A stretch of DNA of 13,848 nucleotides from an uncultured Flavobacteriales bacterium (lineage in GTDB: Bacteria > Bacteroidota > Bacteroidia > Flavobacteriales > UBA7430): the NCBI GenBank assembly GCA_913041775.1, contig CAJWJW010000014.1, positions 1 to 13,848 on the forward strand, read 5' to 3'. The notes under the pieces were generated by a model. The model saw only the letters and a program-made list of their open reading frames with translations. It had not been told where the DNA came from and searched no databases. Shown piece by piece: positions 7,309 through 13,848 of this stretch (its first letter is position 1; each line of letters begins with the position of its first letter). The translations under genes and the position numbers were made by a program.

Positions 7309-10300
7309 ATGAAAAAGTTTATTTATTTACTTTTCTTGGTTTTTATACATTGTAAGTCCTACGGACAAATATCTGTAAATCAGATACTTTCAATGAGTGA
7401 TTCACTAGTAGAATCTGTCTCTTACGACTTAGGAGAAAAATTCCTATTAAGTCATGTTTCGTCAAGTACAGAATTAGAAAATCATTTTCAATTTTACGCA
7501 CAACTTTGTTATTTATCAAAAAGCAATAGCAAAATAGAACAAACGATTAAATACGGTCATAAGGCTATACAAAAACAGTTCTCTGCCTTTACACATCTGG
7601 AGCCATACGGTGATGTACTCTATAATTTATCGGTTGCAAAGTATAGAAGAGGCGAAATAGATTCTTCCTTTTTCTATGCAGAAAAAGCATTAGAAATAAG
7701 AAAACAGTACTTGCCAGCAAATCATAAAAAAATAGTCCAAAACCTAATCGCCTTAGGAACATACCATTCAAAAGTTGGTGAGACAAAATTGTCTATTGAT
7801 TATAAGAAACAAGCTCTGGCAATAGCATTAAATATAAAACCATTAAACTACAACAGCTTAGTAGGGTCTCACTTTGGACTTGGGAGTGCATACCAATCCT
7901 CAAACCAACTATATAAGGCTCGGGATGAATACGAGAAAGCACTCGTATATTACAAAGATAGCTTGGCTGACAATAACATCTACAAGGCACATATATACAA
8001 TGCAATTGGCGTGATTTTAGAGTCCCAAAAAGACTACTTATCGTCTCAAGAATACTACAAAGAAGCAATTCTGCTCTTCACAAACAAAGCAGAAATTTTT
8101 AGCACTGCTACTGCCTATAGTAACTTAGCCAATAATTACACTAATTTGGGAAGGAATACAGAAGCAAAAAAGATCCACAAAAAAGTTATTTCATTAATTG
8201 AAGCAGAAAACTTCCCAAATGAATTGCCTTGGAAATACCTAAATCTAGGAGCTACATATATAGAATGCTCGCAATATGACAGTGCACTAGTCGTGTTAGA
8301 AAAAGCAGAGCTATTAAACATAAAAGTCTCTGGGGGAGCAAACAATGAACTCACAACAATTATCCTCAACCATATTGCACAAGCTTATATGGAGCTCGAT
8401 AAATATGAAAAGGCAGAAGACATGCTTCATAAATCGATTACTATAGCAATAGAACTCTTTGGTTTAAAAGATTTAGACCTCGCCGAAAGCTATTATTTAT
8501 TAGCAAAAAATTATTATAGCAAACAAAACCACTCAGCTGTTCTAGAAGAACTTACCAAAGCAGAGAACGCTCTTATACTAGCCCAATCTACAAACATTGA
8601 CTTTACAGAAGAGATAATCTCCAGAACCTTACTTCTCGATATATACATACTTAGAGAGCAAACACTATGGCAAGAATACCTTAAAAGCAAAAACATAAGC
8701 TACTTAAGTACGCTTTATGAAACAACAATAAACACAAATAAATTAAGTAATGTTATCATTGATTATTACGAACATGAGGGGGCGAAATTAGACTTATTTA
8801 TTTCTGTAAACGAAAACTTATATTTAGGAATAGTTGCTGCAAAAGAACTGTATGAAATTACAGGAGATCACAAATACACTAATCAAGCGTTAACATTTTT
8901 CGAAGCGGAAAAATCCTTTCTTTTAAAACAAGAATACAGCAACCTCAAAGCAAAAAATAGCAATCACATCTCTGACTCTTTACTTTTAAGAGAAGATTAT
9001 TTAAAAAGAGAAATTTCACAAAACCAAAACCTTTTATTTACAGAAAATCAGCCTAAATCTGAGTACTCTAAAAATTTAAGCTCCGATATTTTCAAATTAA
9101 AACTAGAGATTTCAGACTTGCTTAAGCTCATTGAACTTAACTACCCGCAGTATTTCGCTCAGAAGTATCAGAAAATAGATTTCAATATCGAAGACATTAG
9201 AACTAAACTAGATACAGAAGAATTATTTATTGAATATTTCCAACACAAAAATGAAGTTTTCTCAATTAGCGTAAGTAAAGGTACCACTCAATTCAACAAG
9301 ATAGTAATTGACTCCTTAGACGAAAAAATATACGCGTATAATAAAGCCATACTAGAATCTGACATAGAGACTTACACATCGTTGGCATACGAACTCTACA
9401 TAAACCTACTAGAAAAACACCTTCTAAAGCACACAATAAAACAGGTATGCATAGTCCCTAGTAAATCGATTTTATTAGTAAGCTTCGATACCTTTATAAC
9501 AGAGAAGCCTAAAGAGACGAGCTACAATAAGCTAAACTACCTACTCCAAACCCAAACAATATCTTACAAGAACTCACTACAAGAGATCTACAATAACTCT
9601 CAACAAGGCTCACAGATGTATATAGGCATCAGCCCGAGTTTCAAGGGTCAAGGCTTAAGTTCTTTAGAAGGGGCATATACAGAAGTAAAATCAATATCAG
9701 AACTATTTGGAGGGCTCGTTTTAGACAATGGAAGTAATTTAAAGGAAGAACTTTTATCAAAAATATGGGATTTTAGAATTGTTCATTTTGCTACTCACGC
9801 AAATATAAGCGTGAGAAATTCTACTTATTCTAGTTTATTATTGAGTACTGACACAAGCGTGAACAAAAATAAATTACATGCATATGAGATACAAAACACA
9901 AAACTAAATGCAGAGCTAGTAGTCTTGAGCGCGTGTAATACTGGGCTAGGTGAATTAAAAAAAGGTGAAGGATTAGCAAGCCTAGCGAGAAGCTTTAATT
10001 ATGCTGGGGCACAGTCAGTAATTGTAGGGCTTTGGGCTCTACCTGACTTCTCTACATCGGTAATCGTGAAGGATTTTTTTTCAGAATTAAACTTAACTAA
10101 CAAGGCATTAGCATTAAAAAGAGCTAAAGTAAAGTACTTAAAAAATGCTGATGAACACACCTCTAACCCTATCTACTGGGGCGGATTAGTCTTGATTGGT
10201 GAAAATAAGGCAATTGAACTACACATAAAAGAAACAAAAGACTATAGCCTACTTATTGCAGGTCTAGTATTGTCTGTTCTAATAGTTTTAATTGGGAAAA

Positions 10301-10311
10301 AATTCATTTAA
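7309..10311 (+). CDS. Exported, membrane-anchored TPR-CHAT protein (caspase-like putative protease)
   Basis: 1000 residues in three parts. Residues 1-20 (MKKFIYLLFLVFIHCKSYGQ) are a Sec signal peptide; the Cys is not in a good lipobox. Residues ~55-540 are helical repeats, at least eight TPR units, e.g. YNLSVAKYRRGEIDSSFFYAE (105-125), YQSSNQLYKARDEYEKAL (195-212), NNYTNLGRNTEAKKIHKK (275-292), AYMELDKYEKAEDMLHKS (359-376). After a coiled linker (~540-620), a CHAT domain spans ~630-964: HFATH with catalytic His830, VVLSACNTGL with catalytic Cys876, then GEGLASLARSF, QSVIVGLWALPD and NPIYWGGLVLIG. Both dyad residues are present, so it is probably an active clan CD peptidase. Residues 978-996 form one C-terminal membrane helix followed by GKKFI. 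Predicted topology puts TPR and CHAT in the periplasm, tethered to the inner membrane. It faces an ECF sigma/anti-sigma-like operon and overlaps its last 24 bases. Role inferred: stimulus-sensing protease in signalling; the substrate is not known from sequence. Confidence 0.92.
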   Translation: MKKFIYLLFLVFIHCKSYGQISVNQILSMSDSLVESVSYDLGEKFLLSHVSSSTELENHFQFYAQLCYLSKSNSKIEQTIKYGHKAIQKQFSAFTHLEPYGDVLYNLSVAKYRRGEIDSSFFYAEKALEIRKQYLPANHKKIVQNLIALGTYHSKVGETKLSIDYKKQALAIALNIKPLNYNSLVGSHFGLGSAYQSSNQLYKARDEYEKALVYYKDSLADNNIYKAHIYNAIGVILESQKDYLSSQEYYKEAILLFTNKAEIFSTATAYSNLANNYTNLGRNTEAKKIHKKVISLIEAENFPNELPWKYLNLGATYIECSQYDSALVVLEKAELLNIKVSGGANNELTTIILNHIAQAYMELDKYEKAEDMLHKSITIAIELFGLKDLDLAESYYLLAKNYYSKQNHSAVLEELTKAENALILAQSTNIDFTEEIISRTLLLDIYILREQTLWQEYLKSKNISYLSTLYETTINTNKLSNVIIDYYEHEGAKLDLFISVNENLYLGIVAAKELYEITGDHKYTNQALTFFEAEKSFLLKQEYSNLKAKNSNHISDSLLLREDYLKREISQNQNLLFTENQPKSEYSKNLSSDIFKLKLEISDLLKLIELNYPQYFAQKYQKIDFNIEDIRTKLDTEELFIEYFQHKNEVFSISVSKGTTQFNKIVIDSLDEKIYAYNKAILESDIETYTSLAYELYINLLEKHLLKHTIKQVCIVPSKSILLVSFDTFITEKPKETSYNKLNYLLQTQTISYKNSLQEIYNNSQQGSQMYIGISPSFKGQGLSSLEGAYTEVKSISELFGGLVLDNGSNLKEELLSKIWDFRIVHFATHANISVRNSTYSSLLLSTDTSVNKNKLHAYEIQNTKLNAELVVLSACNTGLGELKKGEGLASLARSFNYAGAQSVIVGLWALPDFSTSVIVKDFFSELNLTNKALALKRAKVKYLKNADEHTSNPIYWGGLVLIGENKAIELHIKETKDYSLLIAGLVLSVLIVLIGKKFI

Positions 10312-11043
10312 TAATTGGCTAGCATAAACAGAATACGAGCTTTGATCACTAACGATATCATTTAAAAGTGTTTGCATTTCTTGGAGCTCATCCAACTGTA
10401 AAGACACAAGCGCTAGATACCACTTTCGCTGATTTTTAAATTCCCCATTTTCATTCATTAACTCTAATTGAATTTTAGCTTCTGAATGACTCCCTTTGGC
10501 CATTAAGGCTACAGCCTTATAAAACAAAATCTCATTTTGTAATCGCGTATCGATTAACAATTCGTCAAAAGCACTAATGGCAGCGGTATAATTTTTTGTA
10601 TCGTATTTATTCATTGCTAAAAAAACATCGCTAGACTCCTGAATTAGAGACCTTGTTACTGGAGCAATTACATTAGGATAGGGTTTGAAATAATCTGCAT
10701 ATAACAAATCTTGCGATTGACTGGTACAGAAGAATAAGTAAGCAAAACTAATTATAAAAATTGAAAACATAGCAACTAAAGAAATTTTAAAATGCGAAAA
10801 GTTCACTAATTTTGATTTCTTAGTCTCAGGTAAATGCTGTGGTTCATAGTTAATAAATTGATTTTTTAATTCATTGGCTCGAGCTTTATCAATCCCACTA
10901 AAAACAAAATTGAATTGCTTTACCTCCTCTGCAAAGTCAGAATCTTTCAGCATCTGCTCCATAAAAAACTCATACTCGTCTGGAGATAAATCTTCATTGT
11001 AATGCCGCTCTATAAGCTCTAATTTTTTTGCACTAAATACCAT
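10288..11043 (-). CDS. Single-pass membrane protein with anti-sigma-like N-terminus and periplasmic TPR-like domain
   Basis: 251 residues. Residues ~8-50 (IERHYNEDLSPDEYEFFMEQ, then MLKDSDFAEEV) match the short helical cytoplasmic module common at the N-terminus of Bacteroidota membrane proteins encoded after ECF sigma factors ('IE.yl.geLs..E...fe..l..d...a.ev'). One membrane helix lies at ~86-107 (HFKISLVAMFSIFIISFAYL). The C-terminal ~145 residues should be periplasmic: a YFKPYPNVIAPVTRS segment (118-132) and TPR-like helices (NYTAAISAFDELLI 151-164; EILFYKAVALMAKGSHSEAK 171-190). There is no zinc-finger (HxxxCxxC) and no FecR domain, so it is not a standard ZAS or FecR anti-sigma factor. 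Its ATG lies 6 bases after the sigma gene stop, so the two are an operon and probably translationally coupled. The role as membrane anti-sigma factor or sigma tether is inferred from gene order and topology. Its 3' end overlaps the convergent TPR-CHAT gene by 24 bases. Confidence 0.85.
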   Translation of the reverse strand: MVFSAKKLELIERHYNEDLSPDEYEFFMEQMLKDSDFAEEVKQFNFVFSGIDKARANELKNQFINYEPQHLPETKKSKLVNFSHFKISLVAMFSIFIISFAYLFFCTSQSQDLLYADYFKPYPNVIAPVTRSLIQESSDVFLAMNKYDTKNYTAAISAFDELLIDTRLQNEILFYKAVALMAKGSHSEAKIQLELMNENGEFKNQRKWYLALVSLQLDELQEMQTLLNDIVSDQSSYSVYASQLLNEFFPN

Positions 11044-11049
11044 ATATTA

Positions 11050-11595
11050 TTATTTTACTTTAATCTTAAATATTTCATCTTTTAGTGTTTTCAAACACCT
11101 ATACTTCTGTACCTTAACACTTTTATCAGATTTATAACCCAAAGATAAAGCTATTTCTTTTAAACTTAGGTTTTCTAAATAATACGCTTGTATAATATAT
11201 CTACAGGGTGTTTTCATGTTAGATAACTCTAAAGCCACTAGACCATAACCCTTGTCAATTTGGGCATTATCATCGGATAATTCAGAAAGCTGGTAAAATT
11301 GTTGCTGTCGGGATTCTCTATTGTATTTGAGCTTAAAGCTATTTCTGATCAACTGCTTGCCAATACCGAAAATAAAAGTTTTTAAGGTAGTAGAAATTTC
11401 TATAATTTTCTTATTCTGGATTTTCATAACCAAAACAATCATCACTTCTTGGAATAAATCTTTAGAATCATCAGAAGATATGTTGTAGTCTACTAGAGCC
11501 CACGAAATAAAATGTGACCGATACTTATGATATAAGCTTGCGATCACCTTTTCATCGTTGTTATAGATAGATTCTATTACCTCCTTATTTGTCAT
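11050..11595 (-). CDS. ECF-type RNA polymerase sigma factor
   Basis: 181 residues, usual ECF length, with only the sigma2 and sigma4 regions. Sigma2 is ~16-90: VIASLYHKYRSHFISWAL, then DDSKDLFQEVMIVLV (42-56; the 'D..DL.QEvf..l' core-binding helix) and LKTFIFGIGKQLIRNSFK (71-88; the region that melts and reads the -10). Sigma4 is ~120-175 with HTH LSLKEIALSLGYKSDKSVKVQKYRCLKTLK (split as 143-158 and 159-172), reading the -35. The segment linking them lacks extra domains. It is the first gene of a two-gene operon with the membrane anti-sigma-like protein, and is divergent from dxs across 121 bases. A sequence close to TAnnTTTG was not found upstream on its strand, compatible with transcription by an alternative sigma factor or by itself. 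Regulon unknown; the nearby convergent TPR-CHAT gene is the best local candidate partner. Confidence 0.93.
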   Translation of the reverse strand: MTNKEVIESIYNNDEKVIASLYHKYRSHFISWALVDYNISSDDSKDLFQEVMIVLVMKIQNKKIIEISTTLKTFIFGIGKQLIRNSFKLKYNRESRQQQFYQLSELSDDNAQIDKGYGLVALELSNMKTPCRYIIQAYYLENLSLKEIALSLGYKSDKSVKVQKYRCLKTLKDEIFKIKVK

Positions 11596-11670
11596 TAAGC
11601 GCAGAATTCAGTTTATAAATATGCGTAATATTTACTTATTTTCAAAATATTTTTTCTACAATTAGTTTAG

Positions 11671-11678
11671 TATATTTG
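11671..11678 (+). promoter_or_regulatory. Candidate -7 promoter element (TATATTTG) for dxs
   Basis: TATATTTG is a perfect match to the TAnnTTTG -7 consensus of Bacteroidota, 38 bases before the dxs GTG start. Upstream at 17 bases there is only a T run (11650-11655) rather than a clean TTTG -33 box. The implied leader is about 30 bases long. Confidence 0.5.
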
Positions 11679-11716
11679 CAATTGATTAAAAAACTCATTT
11701 ACAACCTTAGCATCAA

Positions 11717-13627
11717 GTGAAAGCGCTCCTAAACAAGATAAATAACCCGACCGATCTAAGAAAACTTGAAGTTCTTGACCTACCTCAAGTTTCTGCAGAG
11801 TTGCGACAATTTATTATTGACCAAGTATCTACCAATGGTGGTCATTTTGGAGCTAGTTTAGGGGTGATTGAGCTCACTGTAGCTCTACACTATGTATTCA
11901 ATACACCAGAAGATCAATTGGTTTGGGATGTAGGACATCAGGCTTACGGTCACAAAATCCTTACAGGTCGAAAAGACGTTTTTCATACCAACAGAAAATA
12001 CAAAGGTATTAGTGGTTTTCCGAAACGCGATGAAAGTGAATACGATACTTTTGGCGTAGGCCACTCCTCTACTTCTATTGGTGCAGCATTAGGAATGGCG
12101 GTTGCATCACAACTAAAAGGACATACAGAAAAACAACATATTGCTGTAATTGGTGATGGTGCTCTTACGGGAGGACAGGCTTTCGAAGCTTTGAATCATG
12201 GAGGAATAGAAAACTCAAACATGCTTGTTGTATTAAACGATAATTGCATGTCTATAGATCCTAATGTTGGGGCTTTAAAAGAGTACTTAACGGATATTAC
12301 GACCTCTCATACTTACAATAAAATTAAAGACGAAGTTTGGGACCTACTTGGTAAAATAAGCAAGTTTGGACCTAATGCACAATCACTTGTAAAAAAAGTA
12401 GAAAATGCTGTTAAGTCTTCTATGCTCGAACAAAGCAATTACTTCGAATCTTTAAACTTTAGATATTTCGGCCCAGTAGATGGACACGATGTAGAACACA
12501 TGGTGAAAATATTGGAAGACCTAAAAGATATTCAAGGACCTAAAATATTACATTGTATTACCACCAAAGGTAAAGGCTATAAACCAGCTGAAGATGGAGA
12601 TACAACTAAATGGCATGCTCCAGGAATTTTCAATAAAGACACAGGAGAGCTTATTAGCATTAAAAAACCTAAAGAGGAAGCGCCTAAATACCAAGATGTT
12701 TTTGGACATACCATTATAGAACTCGCCAAAGAAAATGACAAGATTGTAGGTGTTACACCTGCAATGCCTACAGGATGTTCTTTAAAGTATATGATGGAAG
12801 AGATGCCCGACAGAGCTTTTGATGTTGGTATTGCAGAACAACATGCAGTAACTTTCTCTGCAGGAATGGCAACTCAAGGATTTACTCCTTTTTGCAATAT
12901 ATATTCCAGCTTTATGCAAAGAGCTTTCGATCAGGTAGTTCACGATGTAGCAATTCAAAAGCTAAACGTTGTCTTTTGTTTAGACAGAGCTGGATTAGTG
13001 GGAGATGATGGACCCACGCACCACGGTACTTTTGATATTGCTTTTTTTAGATGCATTCCAAATATGATTATTTCTGCTCCTATGAACGAGGAGGAATTGA
13101 GAAACCTAATGTTTACTTCTCAACAGAAAGAACACGGACCATTTACTATTCGCTACCCTAGAGGTAAAGGAGTGATGCCAGCATGGAAAACCAAATTTAA
13201 ATCTATAGAGATTGGAACTGGACGTAAATTGCGCTCAGGTAAAGACATCGCTATTTTATCTTTCGGTCATGTTGGAAATTATGTAAGTACTGTTTGTAAG
13301 GACTACGACAAAAATGGTTACCAAATAGCTCATTACGATTTGCGATTTGCAAAACCATTAGATCAAAATTTACTTCATGAGGTTTTCCAAAACTACACTC
13401 ATATTATTACGGTAGAAGACGGATGTATTACTGGTGGTGTAGGCTCTGCAGTTATAGAGTTTATGGCAGACAATCAATACCATGCTTCAGTATATAGACT
13501 AGGTGTTCCAGATGTATTTATTGAACATGGACCACAATTACAACTACAAGCTGACTGTGGTTTTGATGCAGAAAGTATTAAGACGAAGGTAGAACAGATT
13601 AAGAATAAATTGAAACTTGCGATTTAA
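11717..13627 (+). CDS. dxs: 1-deoxy-D-xylulose-5-phosphate synthase
   Basis: 636 residues, full length. A cytoplasmic thiamine-diphosphate enzyme that condenses pyruvate with glyceraldehyde 3-phosphate, giving DXP with loss of CO2, the first step of the MEP isoprenoid pathway and a precursor for thiamine and pyridoxal phosphate. Seen: GGHFGASLGVIELTVALHYV (41-60) with the substrate-site His43; WDVGHQAYGHKILTGR (70-85); the ThDP/Mg motif GDGALTGG (146-153) through LNDN (173-176); SIDPNVGAL (179-187); RYFGPVDGHD (249-258); the transketolase-type pyrimidine domain from ~325 with GIAEQHAV (371-378), where Glu374 activates ThDP; DRAGLVGDDGPTHHG (423-437). The start is GTG at 11717: the in-frame codon three triplets upstream (11708) is a TAG stop, no in-frame ATG fits, and the resulting N-terminus MKALLNKINNPTDLRKL is normal for the family. 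Transcribed alone, ending at a bidirectional terminator. Confidence 0.97.
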   Translation: MKALLNKINNPTDLRKLEVLDLPQVSAELRQFIIDQVSTNGGHFGASLGVIELTVALHYVFNTPEDQLVWDVGHQAYGHKILTGRKDVFHTNRKYKGISGFPKRDESEYDTFGVGHSSTSIGAALGMAVASQLKGHTEKQHIAVIGDGALTGGQAFEALNHGGIENSNMLVVLNDNCMSIDPNVGALKEYLTDITTSHTYNKIKDEVWDLLGKISKFGPNAQSLVKKVENAVKSSMLEQSNYFESLNFRYFGPVDGHDVEHMVKILEDLKDIQGPKILHCITTKGKGYKPAEDGDTTKWHAPGIFNKDTGELISIKKPKEEAPKYQDVFGHTIIELAKENDKIVGVTPAMPTGCSLKYMMEEMPDRAFDVGIAEQHAVTFSAGMATQGFTPFCNIYSSFMQRAFDQVVHDVAIQKLNVVFCLDRAGLVGDDGPTHHGTFDIAFFRCIPNMIISAPMNEEELRNLMFTSQQKEHGPFTIRYPRGKGVMPAWKTKFKSIEIGTGRKLRSGKDIAILSFGHVGNYVSTVCKDYDKNGYQIAHYDLRFAKPLDQNLLHEVFQNYTHIITVEDGCITGGVGSAVIEFMADNQYHASVYRLGVPDVFIEHGPQLQLQADCGFDAESIKTKVEQIKNKLKLAI

Positions 13628-13703
13628 CAACCTTTCAATAGAGCTATACTTCTTACCTTATTGATTAGAATAATTTACATTTCAACTTATAAACTGTTGA
13701 AAC

Positions 13704-13738
13704 AAAAAAAGCCCAAAAGAAAATCTTTTGGGCTTTTT
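13704..13738. terminator. Bidirectional intrinsic terminator between dxs and accC
   Basis: A perfect 10-bp inverted repeat (GCCCAAAAGA 13711-13720, TCTTTTGGGC 13724-13733) with a 3-base loop is flanked by seven A on the left (13704-13710) and five T on the right (13734-13738). Read on either strand it gives a stem followed by a T tract. It lies 76 bases after the dxs stop and 15 bases after the stop of the convergent accC fragment, so it can end both transcripts. Confidence 0.9.
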
Positions 13739-13753
13739 AGTGTCTATGGAAAA

Positions 13754-13848
13754 TTACTTTTTCATTACAAAGTCTTCCATAAACTTCGTGGTATAATTTC
13801 CAGATCTATAGTCTTCGTTATCCATTAATTGTAAGTGGAAAGGAATAG
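13754..13848 (-). CDS. accC: Biotin carboxylase subunit of acetyl-CoA carboxylase, C-terminal 30 residues only
   Basis: An open frame enters from the right edge on the minus strand and ends at TAA 13754-13756. Its last 30 residues include IPFHLQLMDNEDYRSGNYTT followed by KFMEDFVMKK. The 'PFH..L..ne.frsGnyTTkFme' pattern is the C-terminal signature of stand-alone biotin carboxylase (AccC), which carboxylates the biotin of BCCP with ATP and bicarbonate in the first half of malonyl-CoA synthesis. The protein ends right after this motif with no biotinyl-lipoyl domain, arguing against a fused pyruvate or propionyl-CoA carboxylase alpha chain. Only the end is in the window; accB, if linked, would lie to the right. 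Convergent with dxs. Confidence 0.82.
   Translation of the reverse strand, partial: IPFHLQLMDNEDYRSGNYTTKFMEDFVMKK

Noticed and set aside
6989..7312. Plus-strand open frame of 107 codons overlapping the 5' end of asnS and the divergent intergenic region
   Set aside because: Most of it lies antisense to the conserved asnS N-terminus, it has no recognisable domain, and it runs into the start of the TPR-CHAT gene. It is explained as a shadow frame.
7309..11595. A bacterial gasdermin system (CHAT or caspase-like protease plus pore protein)
   Set aside because: The neighbouring 251-residue protein has a central TM helix and TPR-like C-terminus and sits in an ECF sigma operon; it does not resemble a gasdermin.
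1..13848. CRISPR array, Cas genes or type III-E components accompanying the TPR-CHAT gene
   Set aside because: No regularly spaced repeats and no Cas-like frames were seen on either strand, and the CHAT protein is exported.

Overview
The window is AT-rich and looks like chromosome of a Bacteroidota bacterium, most likely a free-living member of the Flavobacteriales. The grounds are a C-terminal type IX secretion sorting domain and a 'GCTD...DDGSC' motif in the large protease, Bacteroidota-type -7 promoter elements (TAnnTTTG) upstream of several genes, a sigma-54 gene directly after asnS, and the style of the ECF sigma/anti-sigma pair. No phage, IS element, CRISPR array, tRNA or rRNA was seen. 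The genus cannot be fixed from the sequence alone.

Left part (1-3788, minus strand): the 5' part of an exported protein of unknown function that runs off the left edge (1-203), a 234-base intergenic stretch with a strong terminator, and a 1116-aa secreted gingipain-like (peptidase family C25) protease with signal peptide, propeptide-like region, His435/Cys468 dyad, beta-rich middle and T9SS sorting tail. Middle-left (3882-7128, minus strand): a small cysteine-free ArsR-type winged-helix regulator, rpoN (sigma-54) and asnS. asnS and rpoN are 6 bases apart and look like one operon, with a candidate promoter ahead of asnS. The ArsR gene probably has its own promoter inside the longer version of its reading frame.

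Centre (7309-11595): the most interesting region. A 1000-aa exported TPR-CHAT protein (caspase-like His830/Cys876 dyad, signal peptide, C-terminal membrane helix) converges on a two-gene operon. That operon encodes an ECF sigma factor and a single-pass membrane protein with an anti-sigma-like cytoplasmic N-terminus and a TPR-like periplasmic C-terminus. The convergent genes overlap by 24 bases at their 3' ends. I propose a membrane signalling module in which the periplasmic CHAT protease acts on the anti-sigma-like protein to free the ECF sigma factor. This would parallel the TPR-CHAT/Csx30/RpoE logic of Craspase, but without CRISPR and across the inner membrane. The gene content, predicted topology and catalytic motifs are visible; the regulatory link is inference.

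Right part (11717-13848): dxs (first enzyme of the MEP isoprenoid pathway) with a GTG start and a perfect TATATTTG element upstream, a bidirectional terminator, and the last 30 codons of a convergent biotin carboxylase gene (accC). Housekeeping genes (asnS, rpoN, dxs, accC) thus flank the accessory-looking CHAT/ECF module.
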